Part shown: positions 1-8,956 of the stretch, in pieces
Position numbering within the stretch: the first letter of the stretch is position 1
How the letters are laid out: each line of letters opens with the position of its first letter
Position numbers and translations under genes: made by a program
DNA from: Mariniflexile fucanivorans
Lineage (GTDB): Bacteria; Bacteroidota; Bacteroidia; Flavobacteriales; Flavobacteriaceae
Assembly (NCBI RefSeq): GCF_004341235.1
Contig: NZ_SLUP01000012.1
Coordinates: forward strand, 1-58,651
Length of the DNA stretch: 58,651 bases
Reading direction: 5' to 3'
Notes under the pieces: model-generated
Told to the model about the DNA's origin: nothing
The model's database searches: none
What the model saw: the letters and a program-made list of their open reading frames with translations, nothing else

Positions 1-408
1 TACCCTGTTTTAAAAGACGATAAATTAACGATTTCAACTATTTGGAAGGGACATATAATCTCTAACCAAAGTTTTGAATTCTATCAAGCAGCAAGGATTG
101 GTGGTAAGAATGGATTAAGAGGTTTTAGAAATGAACGCTTTTCTGGGCAAACATCCTACTATCAAAACACCGATTTACGTTGGAATATTACACGTTTTAA
201 TGCAGGAATACTTCCAGCTAAGTTAGGTGCCTTTACAGGGTTTGACTATGGACGGGTTTGGTTAAAAAATGACAATTCTAACAAATGGCATACAGCTTAT
301 GGCGGCGGTTTATACGTAAACACTGCTGGACTTTTTACGTTTCAAACCTCCTACTTTTCATCAGATGATGGCGGTCGATTTATGTTTGGGTTAGGTTTTG
401 GATTTTAA
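1..408 (+). CDS. Omp85/BamA-like outer membrane protein, C-terminal part
   Basis: The window opens inside this gene; 135 codons remain before the TAA. The fragment contains the motif GLRGFRNERFSG, matching the RGF-type signature in the last strands of Omp85/surface-antigen barrels. It then alternates short beta strands (TDLRWNITRF, LGAFTGFDYGRVW) and ends in phenylalanine (FGLGFGF), as outer-membrane barrels do. In Bacteroidota such barrels are often the C-terminal half of a larger protein, for example joined to a metallophosphoesterase, but the N-terminal half lies outside the window. The barrel assignment is seen in sequence; the substrate is unknown. Confidence 0.8.
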   Translation, partial: YPVLKDDKLTISTIWKGHIISNQSFEFYQAARIGGKNGLRGFRNERFSGQTSYYQNTDLRWNITRFNAGILPAKLGAFTGFDYGRVWLKNDNSNKWHTAYGGGLYVNTAGLFTFQTSYFSSDDGGRFMFGLGFGF

Positions 409-459
409 TCTGCAGGATATTAAAACAGCAACTTTATATTAAAAAATAATTTATACTAT

Positions 460-1974
460 ATGAAACCGAGAGAAATTTTCATTGCATTTGCAACATTTAC
501 TTTACTCACAATCGGGATGGTTTCTATATTTTGGAGCTCCGTTTTATGGAGTTTAATTGTCTTTTTACCAATAATAATTATAGGCGTTTATGATATTATA
601 CAAAGAAAGCATGCCATAAAAAACAATTTTCCGGTAATAGGGCGTTTAAGATATCTTTTGGAAACGTTTCGACCAGAAATTCAACAGTATTTTGTAGAAA
701 CAGAGACGGAAGGTACTCCTATAAACCGAATGTTTCGTTCGTTAATTTACACTCGTGCCAAAAACCAAAACGATACTACACCTTTTGGGACTAAATCAGA
801 TGTTTATCGAGTTGGGTATGAATGTATGGCACATTCCATGTATCCAAAACATCACGATGAAGTAGAACAAAACCCAAGAGTTCTGTTTGGTGGAAAAGAC
901 TGCAAACAACCTTATAATGCGAGTCTTTTAAATATTTCTGCTATGAGCTTTGGCTCTTTAAGTAAAAATGCCATTTTAGCCTTGAGTAAAGGTGCTAAAT
1001 TAGGTGGTTTTGCTCATAATACGGGAGAAGGAGGATTAAGTCCATACCATTTAGAAGGCGGTGGCGATTTAATTTGGCAAATTGGTACAGCATATTTTGG
1101 ATGCAGAACGAAAGACGGAAATTTCTGTCCAGACACTTTTAAGAAAAAGTCTTTATTAGATAATGTGAAAATGATTGAAATCAAACTTTCACAAGGTGCC
1201 AAACCAGGTCATGGAGGTATTTTGCCAGCATCAAAAAATACGGAGGAAATAGCCAAGATAAGAGATGTAGAACCGCATACAGAGATACTTTCGCCTACTT
1301 ATCATAAGGCTTTTAATAATGCTGAGGGCTTATTGCATTTTGTGCAGCAATTGCGAGAACTTTCAGGAGGAAAACCTGTCGGGTTTAAACTTTGTGTAGG
1401 TAGTAAAGAGGAGTTTATTGAAGTTTGTGAGGCCATGAAAAAAACACAAATATTGCCAGATTTTATAACCGTTGATGGTGGTGAAGGTGGTACAGGAGCC
1501 GCACCTATCGAGTTTACTAATTCAATAGGGTTGCCACTTCGCGAAGGTTTGTCATTTGTAGTGGATAGTCTTATTAGGTATAACTTTAAAGACAATGTTA
1601 GAGTCATTGCTTCAGGAAGAGTTTTTTCGGCTTTTCACATAATCCGATTAATTGCTTTGGGAGCAGATACGGTTAACAGCGCTCGCGCCATGATGATGGC
1701 TATTGGTTGTATTCAAGCCTTGCAGTGCAATACCAACACATGCCCTACAGGTGTAGCAACGCAAGATAAAAGTTTAATGAAAGGTCTAGACGTAAATGAT
1801 AAATATGTTCGAGTAGCTAATTTTCATAAAAAGACTGTAGATAGTTATTCAGAAATGATTGCTGCCGCAGGATTGAGTAATGGCGACGAGATTCAACGAA
1901 AACACATTTTGCATCGTTTAGGACCAAATAAGATGGTTACTTATAACGAATTATATCCAGAACTTCAATATTAA
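460..1974 (+). CDS. FMN-binding glutamate synthase family protein, membrane anchored
   Basis: 504 aa. Two hydrophobic segments lie within residues 5-47, then a soluble domain that resembles the central FMN/TIM-barrel domain of the glutamate synthase large subunit. Visible signatures are the glycine-rich DGGEGGTGAAP near residue 339 and the three cysteines C417, C423 and C428 in GCIQALQCNTNTCPTGVATQ, which correspond to the 3Fe-4S ligands of GltB. The glutaminase (amidotransferase) domain and the C-terminal beta helix of true GltB are absent. It is therefore one of the short GltB-domain proteins of unknown substrate, probably an FMN/Fe-S oxidoreductase at the inner membrane. The next small gene begins 4 bp after its stop, so cotranscription is likely. 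Confidence 0.85.
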   Translation: MKPREIFIAFATFTLLTIGMVSIFWSSVLWSLIVFLPIIIIGVYDIIQRKHAIKNNFPVIGRLRYLLETFRPEIQQYFVETETEGTPINRMFRSLIYTRAKNQNDTTPFGTKSDVYRVGYECMAHSMYPKHHDEVEQNPRVLFGGKDCKQPYNASLLNISAMSFGSLSKNAILALSKGAKLGGFAHNTGEGGLSPYHLEGGGDLIWQIGTAYFGCRTKDGNFCPDTFKKKSLLDNVKMIEIKLSQGAKPGHGGILPASKNTEEIAKIRDVEPHTEILSPTYHKAFNNAEGLLHFVQQLRELSGGKPVGFKLCVGSKEEFIEVCEAMKKTQILPDFITVDGGEGGTGAAPIEFTNSIGLPLREGLSFVVDSLIRYNFKDNVRVIASGRVFSAFHIIRLIALGADTVNSARAMMMAIGCIQALQCNTNTCPTGVATQDKSLMKGLDVNDKYVRVANFHKKTVDSYSEMIAAAGLSNGDEIQRKHILHRLGPNKMVTYNELYPELQY

Positions 1975-1978
1975 AAAA

Positions 1979-2119
1979 ATGAAAAATATACTATTAATTT
2001 TACTTGTAGTTATAGCCATAGCCATGGTGATAATTGGGATTATTGGAAAAATACTTCCTCCAATTTTTACTGGAATAGGGTTTATTATTATTTCAATTTT
2101 ATTGCATAAACGAAACTAA
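1979..2119 (+). CDS. 46-aa hydrophobic membrane peptide
   Basis: ATG at 1979, TAA at 2117-2119. The last A of the stop is the first base of the ppk1 ATG (TAATG arrangement), which argues for a translated, coupled gene rather than chance. The product begins MKNILLILLVVIAIAMVII, has a second hydrophobic stretch (IFTGIGFIIISILL) and ends HKRN, so two membrane helices with a basic C-terminus are likely. I do not recognise a family. It sits between the GltB-domain membrane protein and polyphosphate kinase. Confidence 0.6.
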   Translation: MKNILLILLVVIAIAMVIIGIIGKILPPIFTGIGFIIISILLHKRN

Positions 2120-4131
2120 TGAAAACAACTGTAATTCCATCGGAACTTTCTTGGTTGTATTTTAATCAATGCATTATTGATGAAGCGGCCAATGTTAATA
2201 ATCCGCTATACGAACGTATTAAGTTTCTGTCTATTTTTTCTTCAAATTTAGATGAGTTTTTTAGAGTAAAAGTAAATCATTTAGCAAGTCATAAAAGTAT
2301 TAGAAAAAGTGAGCTTTTTAACACAATTTTGAACGAAATTAATCTGCAGCAAGAACAATTTGGTACAATATGGGGATCTCAAATTATTCCCGAGTTACTT
2401 CAAAATAATATTATTGTTTATCAAGGACAATCTATTGAAATCTGTCATTTAAAAGAAGTTGAACGCTATTTCAAAAGTGAGGTATTATCTTTTATTCAAG
2501 TTGTTTTTATTAAAAATGGAATCAATAAAGTTTATTTTTTAGATAATAGAACCTTATATTTTTTGGTTAAATTAAAAAATAACGATAATCAGTTTGAATA
2601 TGCATATATCAATATCCCATCAGATAAATTAAACCGATTTAAACTACTTTCAAAAAAAGATAACGCACATTATATTATTTCTTTAGATGAAATTATAAAA
2701 TCGTGCTTACACTTGATTTTTGCAAACGATACTATTGTTTCTTGCTTTGCTATTAAAATAAACCGCGATGAAGATTATGAAATTGAAGATGAGGATTCAG
2801 GTAATTTAATACTTAAAATTAAGCATAAAATTGAAGAACGAAAAACAGGCTTGCCAACGCGTTTTTTATATGATGCTACAATGCCTGTTGAAGATGTTAG
2901 AATATGTAAAGACACATTTCAACTTAAAAAGCGTGAGATGATTGCAGGTGGAACCTATCATAATTTATTTGATTTGTTCAAATTTCCAAACCCAATAAAG
3001 CCAAAACTTCAAAATCTCGATTATCCAGCTCTAGAACATGCAACTTTTGAAAATTCAAATTCAGTTTTTGATGTTATTGATTCAAAAAACCAACTCTTGC
3101 ATTTTCCATATCATTCCTATCATTATGTACTTCAATTTTTTAATCAGGCGGCAATAGATAGTAGAGTTACAAAAATTATGGTTACTCTATATAGAATTTC
3201 TACTCGGTCCTTAATAGCAAATGCGTTGATAAGCGCTGCGAAAAACGGAAAAAAAATAACTGTTTTTGTAGAAGTAAAAGCCCGTTTTGACGAAAACAAC
3301 AATTTGCATTGGGCAAATGAAATGAAAAAAGCGGGAATCAAAATTATTTATAGTATGCCCAATTTAAAAGTTCACGCCAAAATTGCACTAGTTACTATGA
3401 AAGTTGATGCTAAAATTACTAAAAACTACGCCTATTTAGCTACGGGTAATTTTAACGAAAATACGGCGACAATTTATGCAGATCATGGTTTTTTTACTGC
3501 TGAAAAGAAATACACTTCTGATATTGAAAAGGTATTTAAGTTTCTTAAAACGAAAGAAAAACATTGTGAAATGGATACGCTTTTAGTAGCTGGTTTTAAT
3601 ATGAAGGAGAAAATTATGAATATGATTGACAACGAAATCCAAAATCATAAAAGCGGTAAATCGTCAGGAATCTTTCTAAAAGTAAACGGGATTGATGAAA
3701 AGGATATCATTAGTAAACTCTATGAAGCAAGTCAAAAAGGAGTCGAAATTACAATAATAGTTAGAGGGATTTGCATGTTGTTACCAGGTATAAAGGGCGT
3801 AAGCGAAAATATAAAAGCCTATAAAATTGTGGATATGTTTTTAGAACATGCGAGAATATACAAATTCAATAATGCGGGAAATGAGAACATTTTTTTGGCC
3901 TCTGCAGATATGATGAACCGGAATTTGAACAGTAGAATTGAAGTTGGTTTCCCTATTGAAGATGATAACTTAAAAGCTGAAATTAATAAAATTATTCAAT
4001 TTCAATTAGATGATAACACAAAAAAAAGGACAATTAATTCACATGGAAAAAACGGATTAGTTCCAAACATAAAAGCACCAAGAAGAGCACAAGTGGATAG
4101 TTATAATTGGATAAAAGAACGTATTACATGA
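2119..4131 (+). CDS. ppk1: polyphosphate kinase 1
   Basis: 670 aa, close to the family's usual 680-700. Makes inorganic polyphosphate from ATP, reversibly. The N-terminal domain is recognisable (ELSWLYFNQCIIDEA, FSSNLDEFFRVKV). The two C-terminal phospholipase D-like halves each carry their histidine: H419 in VHAKIALV (the autophosphorylated residue position) and H577 in EHARIYKF. TGNFNE after the first histidine is also typical. The start is coupled to the preceding small gene and the stop (TGA 4129-4131) overlaps the next start (ATGA), so this heads a chain of overlapping genes. A PiT phosphate transporter is encoded 5 kb downstream on the other strand. Confidence 0.95.
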   Translation: MKTTVIPSELSWLYFNQCIIDEAANVNNPLYERIKFLSIFSSNLDEFFRVKVNHLASHKSIRKSELFNTILNEINLQQEQFGTIWGSQIIPELLQNNIIVYQGQSIEICHLKEVERYFKSEVLSFIQVVFIKNGINKVYFLDNRTLYFLVKLKNNDNQFEYAYINIPSDKLNRFKLLSKKDNAHYIISLDEIIKSCLHLIFANDTIVSCFAIKINRDEDYEIEDEDSGNLILKIKHKIEERKTGLPTRFLYDATMPVEDVRICKDTFQLKKREMIAGGTYHNLFDLFKFPNPIKPKLQNLDYPALEHATFENSNSVFDVIDSKNQLLHFPYHSYHYVLQFFNQAAIDSRVTKIMVTLYRISTRSLIANALISAAKNGKKITVFVEVKARFDENNNLHWANEMKKAGIKIIYSMPNLKVHAKIALVTMKVDAKITKNYAYLATGNFNENTATIYADHGFFTAEKKYTSDIEKVFKFLKTKEKHCEMDTLLVAGFNMKEKIMNMIDNEIQNHKSGKSSGIFLKVNGIDEKDIISKLYEASQKGVEITIIVRGICMLLPGIKGVSENIKAYKIVDMFLEHARIYKFNNAGNENIFLASADMMNRNLNSRIEVGFPIEDDNLKAEINKIIQFQLDDNTKKRTINSHGKNGLVPNIKAPRRAQVDSYNWIKERIT

Positions 4132-4943
4132 TAAAAAAAAATCTTTGTATCGCAATTCTTAGTGTCAGTCTCTCTTGCATTACCAATTCGCAAACATCAT
4201 TTGATTTAAGTAAACATTACGATTTAAAAAAACCTTCAGAATATTTTGAAATGCCTTATGAACTAAGAGAAATATCTGGAATTGATACTATAAACGCACA
4301 TCAACTTATAACTCACAATGATGAAAAAGGTGAAATATTTATTTATGATTTGAATAATGAATCTATCAAAAAAACAATTTCTTTTGGTAAAAAAGGTGAT
4401 TATGAGAATATTACAATCGTAGGAAAAACGGCTTTTGTATTACGTTCAGATGGGACTATTTATGAAGTAAAAAATTATCTAGAAAATCCAATAACAACTA
4501 TCCATAAAACTTTTTTATCAAAAAAAGATAACGTAGAAAGTCTATGCTATGACCAAGAAAATAATCAATTATTATTAGCAACCAAAGGAAATAAAGTGAA
4601 GAAAATATATGCTTTTTCTCTTGAAAATAATGAGCTGATCTCAAAGCCTATTTTTGAAATAAACCCTAAAATCATCAAAAAACATTATCACACTAAGAAT
4701 GATTTTTCACCAAGTGCCATTGCCATTCAACCTATTACTAAAAATTATATTATACTTTCTTCCATAGGAAAAATGCTTGTTGAGTTTGATAATGAAGGAC
4801 AATTGATACACGTATTTAATATAAACTACGCCTATTTTAGACAACCAGAGGGCTTGTGTTTTTCTAAAAACGGCGACATGTATATTTCCAATGAATCTAA
4901 AAACAGTAAAGCAAATATTCTAAAATTTGATTATTTACCATGA
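4128..4943 (+). CDS. SdiA-regulated-like beta-propeller protein, exported
   Basis: 271 aa from the ATG at 4128, which overlaps the ppk1 stop as ATGA; the upstream in-frame ATG at 4107 lies inside ppk1 and adds no sensible N-terminus. The product starts with a signal sequence (KKNLCIAILSVSLSC), with a possible weak lipobox at the cysteine. The body has propeller-like repeats (ELREISGIDTIN, HNDEKGEIFIYDLN, GDYENITIVGKTAFVLRSDG, NVESLCYDQENNQLLLATKG, QPEGLCFSKNGDMYISNE) like the SdiA-regulated (YjiK) family. Function in that family is not established. It overlaps the next gene by 4 bp. Confidence 0.7.
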   Translation: MIKKNLCIAILSVSLSCITNSQTSFDLSKHYDLKKPSEYFEMPYELREISGIDTINAHQLITHNDEKGEIFIYDLNNESIKKTISFGKKGDYENITIVGKTAFVLRSDGTIYEVKNYLENPITTIHKTFLSKKDNVESLCYDQENNQLLLATKGNKVKKIYAFSLENNELISKPIFEINPKIIKKHYHTKNDFSPSAIAIQPITKNYIILSSIGKMLVEFDNEGQLIHVFNINYAYFRQPEGLCFSKNGDMYISNESKNSKANILKFDYLP

Positions 4944-5917
4944 AAAAAATAATTTTCACCCTTTTAGTTCTAAATATATTCTGGGCTTATGCACAAAAAG
5001 ATACAACTGCGGTGTACTGCGTTCCCGTTTTAAAAGACCTTCCTATTGGAAAAGGTCTTGTAATAGAATACCAAAACGTTTCAAATATTTCAATGGAAAC
5101 CATTGATAAAACTGGCAATTTCACAAACACCAAAAGCAACATTAAATCAAATACTCATTTTCTGGCAAAACTTGAAATTCCTGTTGTAAATAAAGATTAT
5201 TTAAGAATCATGGCAGGATTAAAATACAATAAAGAAGAATTTCATTTTAATGATGCAGAATTAAATCCATTTTATAAAAATTTAGAAGATAGAGGACTAC
5301 AAAGTATAGGAATGAATGTTTCTATGGTAAAACCTACAAAATCTAATAAGTTTTGGATTTTAAGAGCAAGTGCCGATTTAAATGGTGATTTTGAGGCTTT
5401 AAATTCGTTTTCCGATTATTTAAAATTTTCAATATCTCCAGCATTAGGTTGGAAAGTCAATGATAATTTTTCGTATGCATTAGGGGCTAGTTATAATTTT
5501 CGTTTCGGAGATCCTCTTATTGTTCCTGTTGTTGCTTTAAATACTATTTTTAATAAAAAATGGGATATGGAAGCTATTTTACCTTTGTTTATAAGATTGA
5601 GATATCAATATAATAGTGGGCTAATTTGGAGAAACACAGTAGAACTTGATGGGGCATCGTATAAAATGAATAATTTTGGAGACGAATTTTCGCAATATAC
5701 CAATTTACATTTGCATCGTTCCGATATACAATTTTCTACAAGAGTGGAAAAAAAATTAGTAGGCTGGCTTTGGGCAGCATCAGAAATAGGTTTTAGAGAA
5801 AATTTAACTTACAATTTAACCAATTCAAACAAATCAAGTAACGATGTAATCTTTGATAATACACTTAAAACTGCCTTATTGTTTAATGTATCTTTATTTA
5901 TATCACCAAGAAAATAA
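4940..5917 (+). CDS. outer-membrane beta-barrel protein, DUF6268-like
   Basis: 325 aa. The ATG overlaps the previous stop. A cleavable signal peptide is clear (MKKIIFTLLVLNIFWAYAQ). The rest is made of amphipathic beta strands with aromatic girdle residues (FSYALGASYNFRFG, IRLRYQYNSGLIWRNTVELDG) and ends in a barrel-like strand (ALLFNVSLFISPRK). The pattern fits the DUF6268 family of Bacteroidota outer-membrane proteins; I rate the family name as probable, not certain. As part of the ppk1 chain of genes it may be a channel or a structural partner of the preceding exported propeller protein. Confidence 0.65.
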   Translation: MKKIIFTLLVLNIFWAYAQKDTTAVYCVPVLKDLPIGKGLVIEYQNVSNISMETIDKTGNFTNTKSNIKSNTHFLAKLEIPVVNKDYLRIMAGLKYNKEEFHFNDAELNPFYKNLEDRGLQSIGMNVSMVKPTKSNKFWILRASADLNGDFEALNSFSDYLKFSISPALGWKVNDNFSYALGASYNFRFGDPLIVPVVALNTIFNKKWDMEAILPLFIRLRYQYNSGLIWRNTVELDGASYKMNNFGDEFSQYTNLHLHRSDIQFSTRVEKKLVGWLWAASEIGFRENLTYNLTNSNKSSNDVIFDNTLKTALLFNVSLFISPRK

Positions 5918-5925
5918 TTTGAGCT

Positions 5926-6999
5926 ATGCAAAAAGCAATTTACTTTATGCCTGATATTAGTGGATTTACAAATTTTGTAAATAACACCGAAGTAGAGCAT
6001 AGTATACATATTATTGCCGAATTACTTGAAATTTTACTCGATAATAACACTTTAGATTTGCAGTTGGTCGAAATTGAAGGAGATGCCTTGTTTATGTATG
6101 TCACTAATATTCCGAATTATGATGAACTGATGCAACAAGTAACTATAATGCATGAAGCATTTCATAAACATACTCAAAACTATGATTCTTTGCGTATCTG
6201 TAATTGCGGTTCGTGTAAAACAACTACCAATTTAGAGCTTAAATTTTTGGTTCATTATGGTGATTTAAATTTTATAAAGGTGAAGCATATAACCAAACCT
6301 TATGGAAGGGATGTTATTAAAATTCATAGACTATTAAAAAATAAAATTACCTATGATGAATATGTTCTTTTTACCAATTCTGTTTTTGAATTATTTGAAA
6401 ATCAAATACATGATAGTTGGGAAAAAACGACCGAAGACTATGATTTGATTAGTTTGGATTACTTTTATAAAAATTTAGGATCTGTAAAATTTAAAATTCA
6501 AAAGTTAAATCCTTTATCAGAAGAACATATTGATAAACCTATTTTAACTATAGAAAAAACATTCAATGCCAATATTGAAACTATTTATAGTTATATAACA
6601 GAGTTAAAACATCGGCATCTTTGGGACAAAGAAGTCAAACGAATTGAATATGATGCTAGCAAAGTGAATCGCATTGGAACAGAACATAACTGCATTTTAA
6701 ATTTGGGAAGTTTAAAGTTTGAAACGATTACTGAACCTTCTTCGGATAGTTTAACTTATGGAGAAAAAACGAAGGAAATGAAGTTTACCCGTGATTTTTC
6801 ATATCTTATCAAGCTTAATAAAATTGATGCCAACAACACTAAAATCGTCTTAAACATCTATATAACATTTTCAACTATTGGGACTTTTATGAAAAATAAT
6901 ATTTTAAAATTAGTTACTAAAATGTGGAATAAAAAATTAGATGATTTACACGAAATAACGAAAAATGAAAATTCAATAATAAATAGTCACAATGAATAA
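5926..6999 (+). CDS. DUF2652 cyclase-fold protein with C-terminal SRPBCC domain
   Basis: 357 aa. Residues 1-140 match DUF2652 and read like a class III nucleotide cyclase homology domain: D10 in MPDISGFTNF and D53 in EIEGDALFMY stand at the two metal-binding aspartates, E49 stands at the base-selecting position (glutamate in guanylate cyclases), HYGDL at 110-114 matches the HxGxx strand, and R135 in GRDVIKIHRLL matches the transition-state arginine. The usual asparagine four residues before it is isoleucine (I131). A C-x-C-x2-C cluster (C92, C94, C97) is unusual for cyclases. Residues 205-345 form an SRPBCC/polyketide-cyclase-like pocket. Its end overlaps the HD-PycTM gene by 8 bp. Family membership is seen; cyclase activity is inference. 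Confidence 0.75.
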   Translation: MQKAIYFMPDISGFTNFVNNTEVEHSIHIIAELLEILLDNNTLDLQLVEIEGDALFMYVTNIPNYDELMQQVTIMHEAFHKHTQNYDSLRICNCGSCKTTTNLELKFLVHYGDLNFIKVKHITKPYGRDVIKIHRLLKNKITYDEYVLFTNSVFELFENQIHDSWEKTTEDYDLISLDYFYKNLGSVKFKIQKLNPLSEEHIDKPILTIEKTFNANIETIYSYITELKHRHLWDKEVKRIEYDASKVNRIGTEHNCILNLGSLKFETITEPSSDSLTYGEKTKEMKFTRDFSYLIKLNKIDANNTKIVLNIYITFSTIGTFMKNNILKLVTKMWNKKLDDLHEITKNENSIINSHNE

Positions 7000-8161
7000 A
7001 GTAGTTCAAAACGCATCACAATATGTGCTTGAGTATTTAAACAATCATTTAAATACAAGTTTTATTTATCATAATTATAAACACACGCATTATGTAGTTT
7101 CAAAAATAGAAGAATTACTTCAATCTATTGACTTTACAACTGAAGAAAAAGAAATTATACTTTTAGCAGGTTGGTTTCATGATATGGGATATACCGTAAA
7201 TAAAGCCAAACATGAAGATCATAGTATGGCTATTGCAAAAAAATATTTAGAAGCGCAGAATTATGATGCTGCTAAAACGGCTCAAGTTTTAGCGTGTATT
7301 AATGCTACAAAACTTGGTGAAAAACCATCTAATTTATTAGAAGAAATTATTTCTGATGCAGATTTTGCCCATTTAGCAGATACCAATTATAAAAACATAT
7401 CAGAAAATCTTCGATTAGAATTTGCCAACACCGATTGTGGTATGTATTCTAATGAAGAATGGCTTGAGGAAAACATAAAAGTTTTTACTAACCATAAATA
7501 CTATACCAAAGAGGCTAATTTGAAATGGAGTTCTGTAAAAAATGAAAACCTAAAAGCATTACATAAGCAATTAAAGAAACAGGTTAAAAAGGCAAAAAGC
7601 AAAACAAATTCAGATAATCGTTCGGAGCGTAGTGTAGATACTTTGTTTAGAGTCACTTTAAAAAATCATATAACATTAAGCGATATTGCTGATACAAAAG
7701 CTAATATTTTACTATCAGTAAATGCAATCATTATTTCAATAGCTTTGTCCAATTTAATTCCAAAGTTTGATAATCCTAAAAATGCTTTTTTAATATATCC
7801 AACTATTATTTTTGTAGTGTTTAGTGTTGTTGCAATAATTTTATCCGTGATTGCTACAAGACCAAGTATAACTTCTGGAAAATTCACTAAAGAAGATGTG
7901 GCCAACAAAAAAGTAAATCTTTTATTCTTTGGAAATTTTCATAAAATGACCTTACCCGACTTTGAAGAAGGCATCACTCAAGTCATGAATGATAAAGATT
8001 ATTTATATGGTTCCATGACTAAAGACTTATATTTTTTAGGTAAAGTTTTAGATAGGAAATATCGAATTTTAAGATGGACCTATTCAATTTTTATGATCGG
8101 AATTATTGTTTCTGTAATAGCATTTGCTGTTTCTTATAAATATTTATGTGTAGTAGTATGA
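6992..8161 (+). CDS. HD phosphohydrolase fused to Pycsar-type membrane effector (DUF5706/PycTM)
   Basis: 389 aa. Residues 20-180 are an HD domain with the full metal set visible: HNYKHTHYV around 27-33, H63-D64 in GWFHDMGYT, H77 in EDHS, and D122/D124 in ISDADFAHL. A lysine-rich linker (190-205) leads to a C-terminal domain starting FRVTLKNHITLSDIADTKAN, with helices near 238-258, 266-290 and 363-385. This pattern matches the Pycsar effector transmembrane domain. In Pycsar systems a cyclase makes a cyclic pyrimidine nucleotide that triggers a membrane-damaging effector. Here the HD domain could degrade a nucleotide signal. The overlap with the cyclase-fold gene upstream supports a joint role (inference). 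Confidence 0.8.
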   Translation: MNKVVQNASQYVLEYLNNHLNTSFIYHNYKHTHYVVSKIEELLQSIDFTTEEKEIILLAGWFHDMGYTVNKAKHEDHSMAIAKKYLEAQNYDAAKTAQVLACINATKLGEKPSNLLEEIISDADFAHLADTNYKNISENLRLEFANTDCGMYSNEEWLEENIKVFTNHKYYTKEANLKWSSVKNENLKALHKQLKKQVKKAKSKTNSDNRSERSVDTLFRVTLKNHITLSDIADTKANILLSVNAIIISIALSNLIPKFDNPKNAFLIYPTIIFVVFSVVAIILSVIATRPSITSGKFTKEDVANKKVNLLFFGNFHKMTLPDFEEGITQVMNDKDYLYGSMTKDLYFLGKVLDRKYRILRWTYSIFMIGIIVSVIAFAVSYKYLCVVV

Positions 8162-8916
8162 TTTCTAAAAAAGTAACATTCAAAAATAATAAAGGTCAAA
8201 TTTTAGCTGCTCGACTAGAACTGCCTGAAAATGAAACACCAAGAGCATTTGCGCTTTTTGCGCATTGTTTTACATGTAATAAAAATTTAACGGCAGTTAG
8301 AACCATTGGAAAAACTTTAACACAAAAAAAAATTGCTGTTTTACGTTTCGATTTTACAGGTTTAGGCGAAAGCGAAGGTGATTTTGAACATACCAATTTT
8401 TCGTCAAATGTCGAAGATTTGTATAGTGCAGCTCAATTTTTGGAAGAAAATTATCAATCACCTTCGTTATTAATAGGTCATTCGCTTGGTGGTGCTGCGG
8501 TTTTGTTTGCTTCAGCAAAGATGCCATCAGTTAAAGCAATTGCAACGATAGGAGCGCCTTCAAACCCTGAGCATGTGGCACATCTTTTTAAAAATAGCGT
8601 TGACGAAATTAATGCCTCAGGAAAAGCGCTTGTATCCATTGGAGGAAGAGAATTCACCATTCAAAAACATTTTTTAGATGATATTCAAGATAAAAACATA
8701 AAGCATAGTTTAGACGAATTTAGAAATTCAATTCTCATTATGCACTCTCCTCAAGATACAACCGTAGGAATAGATAATGCAGCAGAAATTTATAAAGCTG
8801 CACGTCATCCAAAAAGTTTTGTGTCTTTAAATGGAGCTGATCATTTATTATCAGACAAAAGAGACTCTGAATATGTTGGCAATATTATATCAACTTGGGC
8901 AGATAGGTATTTGTAA
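8158..8916 (+). CDS. alpha/beta hydrolase
   Basis: 252 aa from the ATG at 8158 that overlaps the previous stop (ATGA); an in-frame ATG four codons upstream is less likely. The nucleophile elbow is GHSLGG with S109. The N-terminal part has HCFTCNKN and DFTGLGESEGDF, and the C-terminal histidine is likely in GADHLLSD. The sequence resembles the hydrolase half of hydrolase-OsmC fusion proteins, but stops before any OsmC domain. Substrate is unknown. Translational coupling puts it in the same operon as the HD-PycTM protein. Confidence 0.85.
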   Translation: MISKKVTFKNNKGQILAARLELPENETPRAFALFAHCFTCNKNLTAVRTIGKTLTQKKIAVLRFDFTGLGESEGDFEHTNFSSNVEDLYSAAQFLEENYQSPSLLIGHSLGGAAVLFASAKMPSVKAIATIGAPSNPEHVAHLFKNSVDEINASGKALVSIGGREFTIQKHFLDDIQDKNIKHSLDEFRNSILIMHSPQDTTVGIDNAAEIYKAARHPKSFVSLNGADHLLSDKRDSEYVGNIISTWADRYL

Positions 8917-8956
8917 TGTGTTGGGCTAGTGAAGTTGAGTGTCGCAGTCGCAATAA

